A DNA stretch of 64,000 nt from JAKRSE01 sp943369295 (GTDB lineage: Bacteria > Armatimonadota > Fimbriimonadia > Fimbriimonadales > Fimbriimonadaceae). Under the pieces are notes generated by a model. The model had not been told where the DNA came from. It did no database searches and was given only the letters and a program-made list of their open reading frames with translations. Shown in pieces: positions 52,546-60,777 of this stretch. The translations under genes and the position numbers were made by a program. The DNA is taken from assembly GCA_943369295.1 (NCBI GenBank), contig CALRMU020000002.1:682001-746000 (forward strand). The letters are read 5' to 3'. How positions within the stretch are numbered: position 1 is the stretch's first letter; the number at the start of each line of letters is the position of its first letter.

Positions 52546-52592
52546 GATGCGGTTTTTGACCGAGCCGTTAGGCGAAGGGTCGAAAACCGCCT
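52546..52592. repeat. Dispersed palindromic repeat G, copy 2
   Basis: GCGGTTTTT and CGAAAACCGC arms, with the ACCGAGCCG and AGGCGAAGGG loop, repeat the element at 46499-46545 about 6 kb away. Both lie in spacers after a plus-strand operon end and are followed by a C-rich/G-rich inverted repeat. Confidence 0.8.
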
Positions 52593-52703
52593 AATAAAAC
52601 TCACCACTTCCTCTGGAAGGGGACGGGGGATGGCGATCCTTGTCGGTGTTCGGCTGAGTCCTGACGTCTATGCAAGGAGGCAGTCAGGATCCCTTTAGCG
52701 CCG

Positions 52704-54599
52704 CTAGGATTCCTGCAGCGAGTCTGGCCTCTTGGCGGCAGCCCTCAACCTATCGCCATCCCATGCGTCCAGCTCGGCCAAATCGCTCTTGAACCGCACA
52801 TCTTCGTACATCAGCTTTTCCTGAAGAGCAATTTCTTCCAGGGCCGAGACGATGTACTGATCCTTGTTGGTGACAGTCTTAGCTAGCCGTCGAATAGCGG
52901 CTTCGTCGTACTTATAGAACTCTTGAGCCTTGCGGGTGGCCGTGTAGGATCGGAAGCCAAGCTCACGAAGAACCTCTGACCCCATAAAGGCCGAGGAGAG
53001 AGCCGTCTCTCGGTAGGTTTGATCAATTCCCATTTCGATCAAGTCGTAAGCGTGGTATCTGTGCCGAGCCCTGACGAATAGTTTTAGGTTTGGAAAGTGC
53101 TTTCGGCAGACATGAATCAAGGCCAAAGTGGCTTCTTCTGAACCGAGGGTGCAGACCAAAATTTTCGCATTTTCTGCTCCGGCTGACTTAAGCAGGTCCA
53201 GCCGGGTGCAGTCTCCATAAAAGACCTTGAAGCCAAGCTTGCGAAGAAACTCGACCTGATCACTGTCGTTGTCTAGAATCGTCGCCTGAACTCCATTGGC
53301 TCTCAAAAACCTTCCCACAGTGCTGCCAAAATGGCCGAATCCAGCAATGATTACGGAGTGGTGCTCGTCAATGTGGTCGGCTGGTTTTACCGGCCCGGCC
53401 GCTTCTTTAGTGCCGAATCTTGGAATGATAAGCTTTTCGTTCAAGAGCAGAAGGAGGGGAGAAACAACCATCGTGATCGTGGTTACAGCCATCCCCAGCT
53501 CAAGTGTCTGTTTAGAAATGCTGTTCTGCTGGCTGGCGGCTGAGAGGAGAACAAAGGCGAATTCTCCCACTTGGCATAGAAGCAGACCAAAGAGCATTGT
53601 CTGGTCGAAAGAGAATTTGTTTCTTTTGGCGATGAAGAACAAAACCGCTGCCTTTACCGCTACGACCAGCAGCACCATGCCAGCAATCTGTCCAGCCTCC
53701 TGACCAATGAGATGGAAGTTGATTGTCGATCCAACCGCTGTGAAAAAGAGGCCGAGCAGAAGCCCCTTAAAAGGCTCGATATCGCTCTCAAGCTCGTGGC
53801 GGAATTCACTGTTTGCAAGCAGGACACCGGCCAAGAAGGCACCCAGAGCGGCGCTGATTCCGGCAAAGTGCATGAGGTAAGCGACCCCGATCACAAGCAG
53901 CAGAGCGGCGGCGGTAAAAAGCTCTCTCATGCCGGTTCTGGCGATCAGGCGCAGAAAAGGGTTGACAACAAACTTGCCGACAACGAACAAGAGCCCGATC
54001 GCCCCGATAGAAACCAGCGCCTGGACCGGTCCAGTGAAGGTCGTGGCTCCCCCCGTTCCATCGGCAGCTGCCGCAGGCATGACTGCCACTAAGGGCAGCA
54101 GAGCCAGCATGGGAATCACCGCGATATCCTGCATCAGCAGAACAGAAAAGGTGGCCTGGCCTGACTGGCTGCCCGACAGCCCCTTTTCCTTTAAAGTCTG
54201 AAGAACAATCGCCGTGCTGGACATGGCAAAGGCAAAGCCGACGATTCCGGCCGCCAGAAAGTCCATGCGGAAGATCGCCCAAAGCAGCCCCGCCAAAAGC
54301 ACACCTGTGAGAAGCACTTGGGTGAGTCCGAGGCCGACGATCGCTTTTCGCATCTTCCAAAGCGACTGAGGGTTAAGCTCCAAGCCAATGAGGAAAAGCA
54401 TCATCACGACGCCGAACTCGGAGGCGTGCATGATGTCCTGCCCTTCGGCCCCTACGAACTTGAGCCCGAAGGGACCGATGATGACTCCGGCAAGGAGATA
54501 GCCAATGACACTGCCGACCCCGAGCTTTTTAGCAAAAGGGACACAAAGAAGCGCCGCCCCAAGAAAGATTAGAGCCTGTTGAAGAAAGGCGGTGCTCAT
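52704..54599 (-). CDS. CPA2-family cation/proton antiporter with TrkA-N domain (KefB/KefC-like)
   Basis: This 631-residue protein has about 12-13 membrane segments in residues 1-385 (including FGVVMMLFLIGLELNPQSLW and FAMSSTAIVLQTLKEKGL), then a cytoplasmic RCK/TrkA-N domain with a Rossmann motif (VIIAGFGHFGSTVGRFLRAN, ILDNDSDQVEFLRKLG, YGDCTRLDLL). It is a ligand-gated potassium efflux system of the Kef type, used in defence against electrophiles. The gene overlaps the flavodoxin-like partner by 4 bp, as kefC and kefF do. Confidence 0.92.
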   Translation of the reverse strand: MSTAFLQQALIFLGAALLCVPFAKKLGVGSVIGYLLAGVIIGPFGLKFVGAEGQDIMHASEFGVVMMLFLIGLELNPQSLWKMRKAIVGLGLTQVLLTGVLLAGLLWAIFRMDFLAAGIVGFAFAMSSTAIVLQTLKEKGLSGSQSGQATFSVLLMQDIAVIPMLALLPLVAVMPAAAADGTGGATTFTGPVQALVSIGAIGLLFVVGKFVVNPFLRLIARTGMRELFTAAALLLVIGVAYLMHFAGISAALGAFLAGVLLANSEFRHELESDIEPFKGLLLGLFFTAVGSTINFHLIGQEAGQIAGMVLLVVAVKAAVLFFIAKRNKFSFDQTMLFGLLLCQVGEFAFVLLSAASQQNSISKQTLELGMAVTTITMVVSPLLLLLNEKLIIPRFGTKEAAGPVKPADHIDEHHSVIIAGFGHFGSTVGRFLRANGVQATILDNDSDQVEFLRKLGFKVFYGDCTRLDLLKSAGAENAKILVCTLGSEEATLALIHVCRKHFPNLKLFVRARHRYHAYDLIEMGIDQTYRETALSSAFMGSEVLRELGFRSYTATRKAQEFYKYDEAAIRRLAKTVTNKDQYIVSALEEIALQEKLMYEDVRFKSDLAELDAWDGDRLRAAAKRPDSLQES

Positions 54600-55246
54600 T
54601 TATCCATCCCCATTCGCTCAGCAATGGCATCGGCTTGGTCTGGCTCGTAAGCCCAAATGTTTAGGTAGTCGCGCTTTTCTGCTTCGTCCTCATCAAGCAG
54701 ACCGCTGGAAATCTGAGTCAGCACCTTGCGGTACTGATTGCCGAAGGAATGGCACATGGATCCGCTGGTAAAGGTGTTGGCGGCGTGGACCACAAAAGGA
54801 GGGAAGTAGATTCCGTGGCAGAGCACGGCGGTTTGATCGAATGGAGCCAGAAATTCTCGGATCTTGAACCTGTTTCTGCCTTCGTGCTGATACACCTCGT
54901 AGGCTCCTCCGGCGGTTAATGCGTTGAAGAAGATCTTTCCGGCTAGCTTGTCTGCACCTGGCCCATAAGCCCAGCCGAACTCCAAAACAAGGTCGATCCA
55001 CTGCTTCATCAAAGGCGGGGCTGAGTACCAGTGAAAAGGGTGGTGCCAAACAATCACGTCATGTTCGAGAAGAAGCTTCTGCTCTGCTTTGGCATCGATA
55101 TCAAAATCTGGGTAGACCTCGTAAAGGTCGTGAATCGTGACGAAGGGCAGGTCCTCGATTGACTCGAGGAGTTCCTTGTTAACCACCGAACTTTCGTAGC
55201 GAGGGTGGGCAAAGAGAACCAGAATTTTGAGAGACGCATCTGCCAT
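54596..55246 (-). CDS. Flavodoxin-like NAD(P)H oxidoreductase, Kef ancillary type
   Basis: From the ATG at 55246 the protein has 216 residues. The flavodoxin-like fold is clear: KILVLFAHPRYESSVVNKEL (FMN phosphate loop), HDVIVWHHPFHWYSAPPLMK (FMN ring contact), and TAGGAYEVYQHEG. In E. coli, KefF and KefG activate the Kef channels and reduce quinones. The 4-bp overlap with the Kef-type gene supports that role here. Whether it resembles KefF or KefG more closely is not decidable by eye. Confidence 0.9.
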   Translation of the reverse strand: MADASLKILVLFAHPRYESSVVNKELLESIEDLPFVTIHDLYEVYPDFDIDAKAEQKLLLEHDVIVWHHPFHWYSAPPLMKQWIDLVLEFGWAYGPGADKLAGKIFFNALTAGGAYEVYQHEGRNRFKIREFLAPFDQTAVLCHGIYFPPFVVHAANTFTSGSMCHSFGNQYRKVLTQISSGLLDEDEAEKRDYLNIWAYEPDQADAIAERMGMDK

Positions 55247-55514
55247 GGGAGCTGCTTTGTGCCTTCGTTGGCGAGTCACCTATGATAGCTCTTTGGTGAG
55301 TGGAGCCGGGGTTAAGGGTTGGACTGGCTTGTTGGTCTGGCTTAGGTGGTCGGCCCTTCTTTTTTGCCAAGGGTGAACGGGGATGGCTTGAAAAGCAGCC
55401 CCGGCAGGATATGAGATTCTCTCGAAATTGGGTTCTTGAGTTGAGCAGCAACATCAAAGCCGGGGCTGCAGCTCGTCCCTCGCAGCCATCCCCGGCCAAC
55501 CCCACCCTTTCAGG
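55247..55514. other. Noncoding spacer with an inverted GCAGCCCCGGC repeat
   Basis: No gene is seen. AGCAGCCCCGGCA near 55397 and GCCGGGGCTGCAG near 55459 form an inverted repeat about 50 bp apart, and the second arm continues into CAGCCATCCCCGGCC, which resembles the repeat near 18330. Confidence 0.55.
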
Positions 55515-55850
55515 CTTTGGGTGTCACTGGCCCCCGACCAGTGAATTTGGATTTCGTCTTGACAATTACGAACTCGAGTCTCAGCTCTGTTCGAATCCCC
55601 GGACTCTCCATCCCCTGCCCCTTGCCTCTCGCTGTCGCGAAAGGAAGGGGTTCCCGGGCACTCGCAGTCTTTGGGTGCCACTGGTCCCCGACCAGTGAAT
55701 TTGGATTTCGTTTTGACAATTACGAACTCGAGTCTCAGCTCTGTTCGAATCCCCTGACTCTCTATCCCCTGCCCTTGCCTCTCGCTGTCGCGAAAGGAAG
55801 GGGTTCCCGGGCACTCGCAGTCTTTGGGTGCCACTGATCCCCGACCAGTG
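55515..55850. repeat. Tandem repeat, two 153-154 bp units plus a partial third
   Basis: Unit 1 begins at 55515 (CTTTGGGTG), unit 2 at 55669 and a partial third at 55822. Each unit opens with a type C-like hairpin, CACTGG-N-CCCGACCAGTG, and continues with AATTTGGATTTCG, CTCGAGTCTCAGCTCTG and a GCGAAAGGAAGGGG segment. Units differ by a few substitutions. Open frames across it on both strands are periodic and are not considered genes. Confidence 0.88.
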
Positions 55851-55887
55851 CGTTAAGGCTCAGTCATGAACTCACTCAAGCCTGAAC

Positions 55888-56853
55888 TCAGCCCAACCCA
55901 GCCAGAATCGCCGACTCCCAGTCCGCTGTAGTCGCCTGAGAACCAGCCCCCAAGACTGCCTTCTTCAAAGCCACCCCAGCCTCTGACAAAACAGAAAGCC
56001 CACGCCGAGCCCCTACCCAATTAAGCATCATCGCAGCACTGAGACCGGCTGCCGATGGGTTCGCAATTCCCCTGCCAAAAATGTCTGGCGCAGAGCCATG
56101 AACCGGCTCGAACAGGGCGTAGTTAGCACCCACATTTGCGCTGGATGCCAAGCCGAGGCCTCCTCCGTGAATCGCTGCGACATCGCTGAGGATGTCGCCG
56201 AAAAGGTTGGTAGTCACCACGACCTCAAACTTTTCTGGGCTGCCAGCCAGGTGCATGGCGGCGGTATCCACCAGCATCTCGTCCATGGTGATGTCCTGAT
56301 TTTCAGCAGCGACGGCGAGGGCCGTTTCTCTAAACAGGCCGTCGGAAACACGCAGAACGTTGGCCTTGTGAACCAGGGTCACGCGGCTAAAACCACCCGC
56401 CCGAGCTTCATCAAACGCTTTTTGAACAATCCTTTGAGAAGCCTTGACTGTGATGACCCTTTCAGCGATAGCCGTATCGCCCTCTCGTCTTTCTCGACCA
56501 GCATACAGACCTTCTGTATTCTCTCGGACGATCAATAGGTTCGCCCGTGGACCCTGCGTCGGCCTCAGATTAGCGTAAAGATCAAGCTCACGACGTAGCT
56601 GAACGATGGGGCTTCGATAGCCTTCTACCGGATAGCTGGGGCTGCCGACCGCGCCAAACAACACAGCCTCGCAGTCTTTAGCAAGGTCAATAGTCTCCTG
56701 CGGAAGAGCGATGCCACGAGCCTGAAAGGTCTCGAACCCCGCCTCGCCCCGGACAAATTCAATGCCAGGGACGAGGTGGGTGAGCACACGTTCTGCGATA
56801 GGGATGACCTCTTGACCGATGCCATCCCCCAAAATGCTGCAGACCCGAATCAT
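55888..56853 (-). CDS. Homoisocitrate dehydrogenase (aminoadipate lysine pathway)
   Basis: From the ATG at 56853, which overlaps the stop of the small homoaconitase gene by 4 bp, the protein has 321 residues. It is a beta-decarboxylating dehydrogenase: LGDGIGQEVIPIAERVL, RRELDLYANLRPTQG, VRENTEGLYAGRERR, LVHKANVLRVSDGLF, TNLFGDILSDVAA and FEPVHGSAPDIFG. The ENTEGLY-xxxxRR stretch is as in Thermus homoisocitrate dehydrogenase. It converts homoisocitrate to 2-oxoadipate, making NADH. LeuB activity is an alternative, but the neighbouring homocitrate synthase and homoaconitase support this call. Confidence 0.86.
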   Translation of the reverse strand: MIRVCSILGDGIGQEVIPIAERVLTHLVPGIEFVRGEAGFETFQARGIALPQETIDLAKDCEAVLFGAVGSPSYPVEGYRSPIVQLRRELDLYANLRPTQGPRANLLIVRENTEGLYAGRERREGDTAIAERVITVKASQRIVQKAFDEARAGGFSRVTLVHKANVLRVSDGLFRETALAVAAENQDITMDEMLVDTAAMHLAGSPEKFEVVVTTNLFGDILSDVAAIHGGGLGLASSANVGANYALFEPVHGSAPDIFGRGIANPSAAGLSAAMMLNWVGARRGLSVLSEAGVALKKAVLGAGSQATTADWESAILAGLG

Positions 56854-57344
56854 GCGCCGGGGAACCTGCCGTGCTGCTGGTAGTAAGCCACCATGCCGCC
56901 TGCCGCCCAAACGTCTCTCATAAACTGAGGAGGCTCGGGAAGCTGGATTCTCGTTCCATCAGCCTTGATAATCAGACCCTGCTCAGGATTGAACTCGACT
57001 TCTTCGCCATCCACAAGCTGATCCACCAAGTCGGCGGTGAAGCAGGGAATGCCCAAGTTGACCGCGTTGCGCATAAAGATTCGGGCGAAGAGGGGCGAAA
57101 TGATCGCTCCGATTCCCACCATCTTCAAGGCCTGAGGGGCGTATTCGCGGCTGCTTCCGCATCCAAAGTTCTGCTCAGCAACAATAAGGTCGCCGGGCTG
57201 AACGTTGGGGGCAAAATCCGGACGGGCCTCAACAAAGGGGTACTTCTTAAGGTCCGCCTCGTTGGGCAGCATGTAGGGGGCGTAGCGGCCAGGAACAATC
57301 TGGTCCGTGTTGACGCTGGGACCGAAGATCCAGACTCGTGCCAT
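56850..57344 (-). CDS. lysU: Homoaconitase small subunit
   Basis: This 164-residue protein is a small aconitase-type swivel domain: RVWIFGPSVNTDQIVPGRYAPYML, ENFGCG-like QNFGCGSSREYAPQALK, and a C-terminal YYQQHGRFPGA. The GSSREY variant (Tyr instead of His of LeuD) and the GRFPG end resemble Thermus LysU. With the large subunit it isomerises homocitrate to homoisocitrate. Its ATG shares one base with the large-subunit stop codon, and it overlaps the dehydrogenase gene by 4 bp. Confidence 0.87.
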   Translation of the reverse strand: MARVWIFGPSVNTDQIVPGRYAPYMLPNEADLKKYPFVEARPDFAPNVQPGDLIVAEQNFGCGSSREYAPQALKMVGIGAIISPLFARIFMRNAVNLGIPCFTADLVDQLVDGEEVEFNPEQGLIIKADGTRIQLPEPPQFMRDVWAAGGMVAYYQQHGRFPGA

Positions 57345-58594
57345 TAGGCCATCACCTCGCTTCGCATCACGTCTCGAGGATGGGTGATGCGTCCAGTCAG
57401 GGCTGTGGCAGCGGCGACTTCGGGTGAACCGAGATAGATGTTGGCGTTGGGGCTTCCCATGCGTCCCTTAAAGTTTCTGTTTCCGGTGAAGAGGCAGGTT
57501 TCGCCTCCGGCGAGAACGCCCATGTGGCGTCCGATGCAGGCTCCGCAGCCAGGCGTGCCGATGGTGGCTCCGGCGGCGATCAGGGTTTCAAGGTAGCCCT
57601 CTCTCATGGCCTGCCTTAAGGCTTCGCTGCTGGCAGGAACGACAATCATTCTCATGCCAGGGGCCAGCTTGCGGTCGCCGATGATCTCAGCGGCAGCCCT
57701 CATGTCTTCGTAGCGTCCGTTGGTGCAGGTGCCCAGGTAGACCACGTCCACGGGGACATCTCCGACATCGCTGATGTCGGCGACGTTGTCAACGAAGCTC
57801 GGCATGGAAATCTGGGGCTCCAGAGTATCCAAATCAACTTCGATGGTGCGGCTGTAAACAGCGTCCTCCCTCACCCTCAACCAGTCCGGAACGTTGAGTC
57901 CTGCGGCAGGCTCTCCGGTAGGGGGAATGATGCCGGCCTTGGCTCCGATCTCGATAGAGAGAGTGGCGAGAGCCATTCGGTCGCCGATGGACATGAAGTC
58001 AACTCCGTGCCATTCGACAGCAGCGTAGGTGGCGCCCTCTGCCCTTAGTTCGCGGCATGCCTTGAGGCCAAGATCCTTGGCGCTGACTCCGGGCTGGAAC
58101 CTTCCCTTGGCAATGACTCGCACTGTCTCTGGAACCAAGAACCAGGTCTGACCCGTGGCGGCAGCCAAGGCGATATCGGTAGTTCCCATGCCAGAGCCGA
58201 AGGAACCGACACAGCCGTAGGCGGTGCTGTGGCTGTCTGAACCCACAATGACCATGCCTGGCTGAGCCAAGCCTTCTTCCACCAAAACCTGGTGGCTGAT
58301 TCCACGGCCAGCATCAAAGAAATGGGTGATCTGCTGTTCTTTAACCCACTTTCTAAGGCCTGCCTGGTGCTCGGCGGTCTGGATTGTGGCGGCGGGAGCG
58401 ACGTGGTCAACCACTACGGCGACCTTGTCCTTATCCCAAACTCCGCTGGCGCCAAGCTCTCCGTGAAGCACCTTGATGATGCTGGGAGAAAGGCTGTCGT
58501 GCATCATGACCAGGTCCACTCGGACCGTGGCGAAATCTCCGGCTCTTACTTCGCGGCCGGCGGCGTTGCTTAAAATCTGTTCACTGAGCGTCAT
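57344..58594 (-). CDS. lysT: Homoaconitase large subunit
   Basis: From the ATG at 58594, which has a good ribosome binding site (GGAGGAG 8 bp upstream), the protein has 416 residues. The [4Fe-4S] cysteines are in YLGTCTNGRYEDMRAAA and GTPGCGACIGRHMGVL; other aconitase motifs are VGSDSHSTAYGCVGSFGSG and CTNGRYED. It is the size of LeuC/LysT-type proteins. The start lies inside the homocitrate synthase gene (14-bp overlap). Isopropylmalate isomerase is the main alternative; context favours homoaconitase. Confidence 0.88.
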   Translation of the reverse strand: MTLSEQILSNAAGREVRAGDFATVRVDLVMMHDSLSPSIIKVLHGELGASGVWDKDKVAVVVDHVAPAATIQTAEHQAGLRKWVKEQQITHFFDAGRGISHQVLVEEGLAQPGMVIVGSDSHSTAYGCVGSFGSGMGTTDIALAAATGQTWFLVPETVRVIAKGRFQPGVSAKDLGLKACRELRAEGATYAAVEWHGVDFMSIGDRMALATLSIEIGAKAGIIPPTGEPAAGLNVPDWLRVREDAVYSRTIEVDLDTLEPQISMPSFVDNVADISDVGDVPVDVVYLGTCTNGRYEDMRAAAEIIGDRKLAPGMRMIVVPASSEALRQAMREGYLETLIAAGATIGTPGCGACIGRHMGVLAGGETCLFTGNRNFKGRMGSPNANIYLGSPEVAAATALTGRITHPRDVMRSEVMA

Positions 58595-59750
58595 AGCAGG
58601 CTCCTCCAATGCAGGGCTTGGCGGGGTGGGCGGAAAGTGATCGGAGCATTCTGTCGATCTCTTCCATGTTCATGGCTCTATCGTCGGCTCGCGCCTTAAG
58701 GCTCTGAGTTGCCGCCTTTAGAGTGGCATCGGAAAGGCTGAGGCCAAGTTCGCGAGACCTTGCGGCAATCGCGTTCCAGCCAGTCAGTCTGTGGCCCATG
58801 CTGATCGTGCGATTGAGGCCAAAAGTGGCGGGATTCATGATCTCGTAGCTGTTAGGATCTTGAATCACTGCCTTGGTGTGAAGACCCGCCTTGTGAGTGA
58901 AGGCAGTGGGGCTGGTGATGCTGGCATTGAAAGGAATATCCATTCCGATCATGCGGGCCACTGCCGAATCGATTTCTGGCAGCATGTCCAGCCTGTATCT
59001 CGCGACCAGGGCAGGATCGATGCTGAGCATGCGAGCCATGAGGGCAGAAAGGGGAGTGATGCCGTTTCTTTCTCCGATGCCGAGCACCGTGACATCGAGG
59101 TGAGTGGCTCCGCCTTCGAAGGCAGAGTAGCTGTTGGCAACGGCGCAGCCGCAGTCGTTGTGACCGTGGAACTCGATTCCACAGTTGACTGCCTGGCGCA
59201 GAGTGCGGACCACATCGTGAACCTGAGTGGGGGTGGCAATGCCCACTGTATCTGCGATTCCGATTCTATCAACACCCAGTTCATCAACCGCGGAGTAGAT
59301 GCGGATGAGGTCTCTCATGGGGGTGCGGAATGAATCTTCGCAGGAGAATCTGACTTCAACTCCCTGGCTTTGAACCCAGCCAATGACCTCTCGCGCTTCG
59401 GCGATGATCTGGTCAATGGATCTTCCGTGGCTGGTGCGCCTCAGAATTTCTGAGGTGGCGAAAAGCATGTTCACGCCTTGGGCTCCACATTCGACCGCCA
59501 GCTTCACATCGTTCATGTGGCAGCGGGTGTGGGTAAGAACCTTGGCTCGCAAGCCTAAAGAAGCAATGACTTCAAGGTCTCTGGCGCTCTGCGGAGAAGC
59601 GGCGGGAGAGGTGAGCTCTAGGTACTCGACACCGAATTCATCGAGCATGTGAGCGAGCTGCACTCGCTGGGCTGAGCTGAAATGTGCGTTGGCAAACTGT
59701 TCGCCTTCGCGGAGGGTGGTTTCGACAATGTGGAAGGGGGGGCGGTTCAT
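58581..59750 (-). CDS. Homocitrate synthase
   Basis: From the ATG at 59750 the protein has 389 residues. It belongs to the DRE-TIM LeuA/homocitrate synthase family: VETTLREGEQFANAHFSS, EYLELTSPAASPQS, VRFSCEDSFRT, GHNDCGCAVANSYSA and GIGERNGITPLSALMARM. The TLREGEQF and ASPQS motifs and the short length (no LeuA regulatory domain) match Thermus Lys20. It condenses acetyl-CoA with 2-oxoglutarate, the entry step of aminoadipate lysine synthesis. NifV is excluded by lack of nif genes here. Its ATG overlaps the stop of the upstream lysine-rich ORF. Confidence 0.9.
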   Translation of the reverse strand: MNRPPFHIVETTLREGEQFANAHFSSAQRVQLAHMLDEFGVEYLELTSPAASPQSARDLEVIASLGLRAKVLTHTRCHMNDVKLAVECGAQGVNMLFATSEILRRTSHGRSIDQIIAEAREVIGWVQSQGVEVRFSCEDSFRTPMRDLIRIYSAVDELGVDRIGIADTVGIATPTQVHDVVRTLRQAVNCGIEFHGHNDCGCAVANSYSAFEGGATHLDVTVLGIGERNGITPLSALMARMLSIDPALVARYRLDMLPEIDSAVARMIGMDIPFNASITSPTAFTHKAGLHTKAVIQDPNSYEIMNPATFGLNRTISMGHRLTGWNAIAARSRELGLSLSDATLKAATQSLKARADDRAMNMEEIDRMLRSLSAHPAKPCIGGACYDAQ

Positions 59751-59863
59751 GATCGTTCGCAATAGCCGGTGTGTTGAGAGAGGGCGGTGTAGGCAGAGAG
59801 CACGGGGATGTGCTTGCGCTTGAGGACCGGCTTTGGTTTAAGCGTTTGCTGAGTTGGCTTCAT
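59747..59863 (-). CDS. Short lysine-rich ORF overlapping the homocitrate synthase start
   Basis: Reading the minus strand from the ATG at 59863 gives a 38-residue peptide with Lys at positions 2, 9, 11, 15 and 17 (KPKPVLKRKH) and a TGA at 59749-59747 that overlaps the ATG of homocitrate synthase (ATGA). It is too short for a known domain. Its position at the head of a lysine-synthesis operon and the lysine-rich start suggest a leader peptide that senses lysyl-tRNA, or simply a coupling ORF. No ribosome binding site is obvious. Function is inferred only. Confidence 0.5.
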   Translation of the reverse strand: MKPTQQTLKPKPVLKRKHIPVLSAYTALSQHTGYCERS

Positions 59864-59911
59864 GGTTGTTGCTCGTGTTGAGTTGTTTGGTGTTTATTAG
59901 ACTGATGAGTG

Positions 59912-59950
59912 ACAAAAGAAAACCGCTCCAGACTTTTCAGTCTGGAGCGG
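59912..59950 (-). terminator. Strong intrinsic terminator upstream of the lysine operon
   Basis: CCGCTCCAGACT and AGTCTGGAGCGG form a perfect 12-bp stem. Read on the minus strand the loop is GAAA and the stem is followed by TTTTCTTTTGT. It is 147 bp after the PEP-CTERM gene at 60097 and 49 bp before the lysine-rich ORF. It most simply ends the upstream gene, but could also be an attenuator of the operon. There is only a short TTTT on the plus strand. Confidence 0.85.
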
Positions 59951-60096
59951 CGTTTTGCGGTGCAGTTCACACAGCAGAGGCTATCCAGACCAGTGGCCGG
60001 GTTTTTTAACCTGTTTGCTGAGTTTAACGAACTGAACCATTTCGTTGTTTCCGGACTATACCTGATGCTATCGGGGTCCCGGGCCTGGCTCTTTAG

Positions 60097-60777
60097 CTAG
60101 GCCTGTTGCTTTCTACGCCGCGCCGCCAGCATTCCGCCTGCTCCGGCGGCGAGCAGAAGCATGGTTCCAGGCTCGGGCACGGGGGCAGCGCTGACATTGA
60201 CGTTATCAATCGCCCAGCTCTCGTCACCAATTCCCTGCAGGCCAACGCCGGAGAAGGAGAAGGTCATGGTCGAGCTCGTGGCGATGGCAGTGAAGTTGGG
60301 GTTGAGTCCACCACCGAATTTGTAAAGAGAGTTGCCATAAAAGCCGTTGGGCAAGGTGCCGCCTGCGGCAGCATCAACATTATCGGCCCCGGTCTGCCTC
60401 GCGAAGTTTCCAGCACTGGTGAGGTTGGGGTAGGACTGGTTGTAGCCTGCAACATTGGTAAAGGTTGTATTCAAAACGTCCGTGCCATCAATCTTTACGT
60501 TGAAGACGTCTGGCCCTGGTCCAGTGTTGCCATCCCATGAATCAAGGATGAAGAGGTCGAAGCCTAGAGTGACAATGTCTCCGGTGTTGAGGCCGTTCAG
60601 AGTCAGAGTTGCTGTGTCGTTGCCGAACCTGCCGAGCACGGTTGATCCATTGAAAATGCTTGTGGTTACTGATGACCATTCGCTTCCGATCGGGCTCTCG
60701 AAGTTTTCCGAGTAGTCGAAGGCGAAACTCGCTCCGGTAAGCAAAGTCACAGCGGCCAAGGCAGCAATTCTCATCAT
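60097..60777 (-). CDS. PEP-CTERM sorting-domain secreted protein
   Basis: This 226-residue protein has a signal peptide (RIAALAAVTLLTGASFAF), a beta-rich body with a jelly-roll look (NFESPIGSEW, DIVTLGFDLFILDSWDG, DESWAIDNVNVS) and the C-terminal tail PVPEPGTMLLLAAGAGGMLA followed by a basic AARRRKQQA. It should be exported and processed by an exosortase, which is not in the window. It is probably surface or matrix located. It is transcribed toward the lysine operon and ends at the terminator at 59912-59950. Confidence 0.88.
   Translation of the reverse strand: MMRIAALAAVTLLTGASFAFDYSENFESPIGSEWSSVTTSIFNGSTVLGRFGNDTATLTLNGLNTGDIVTLGFDLFILDSWDGNTGPGPDVFNVKIDGTDVLNTTFTNVAGYNQSYPNLTSAGNFARQTGADNVDAAAGGTLPNGFYGNSLYKFGGGLNPNFTAIATSSTMTFSFSGVGLQGIGDESWAIDNVNVSAAPVPEPGTMLLLAAGAGGMLAARRRKQQA

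Noticed and set aside
55454..55837. Open frames with a periodic protein across the 154-bp repeat
   Set aside because: Both strands are open and both translations repeat with the DNA unit. No start signal or composition supports coding.
55888..59750. leuABCD operon for leucine synthesis
   Set aside because: The synthase lacks the C-terminal regulatory domain of most LeuA, and the motifs of all four proteins are closer to Thermus homocitrate-pathway enzymes. Not fully excluded, so confidence is kept below 0.95.
59747..59863. lysW carrier-protein gene
   Set aside because: The peptide is basic, lacks the CxxC zinc motifs and does not end in the EDWGE-type acidic tail, so it is not LysW.
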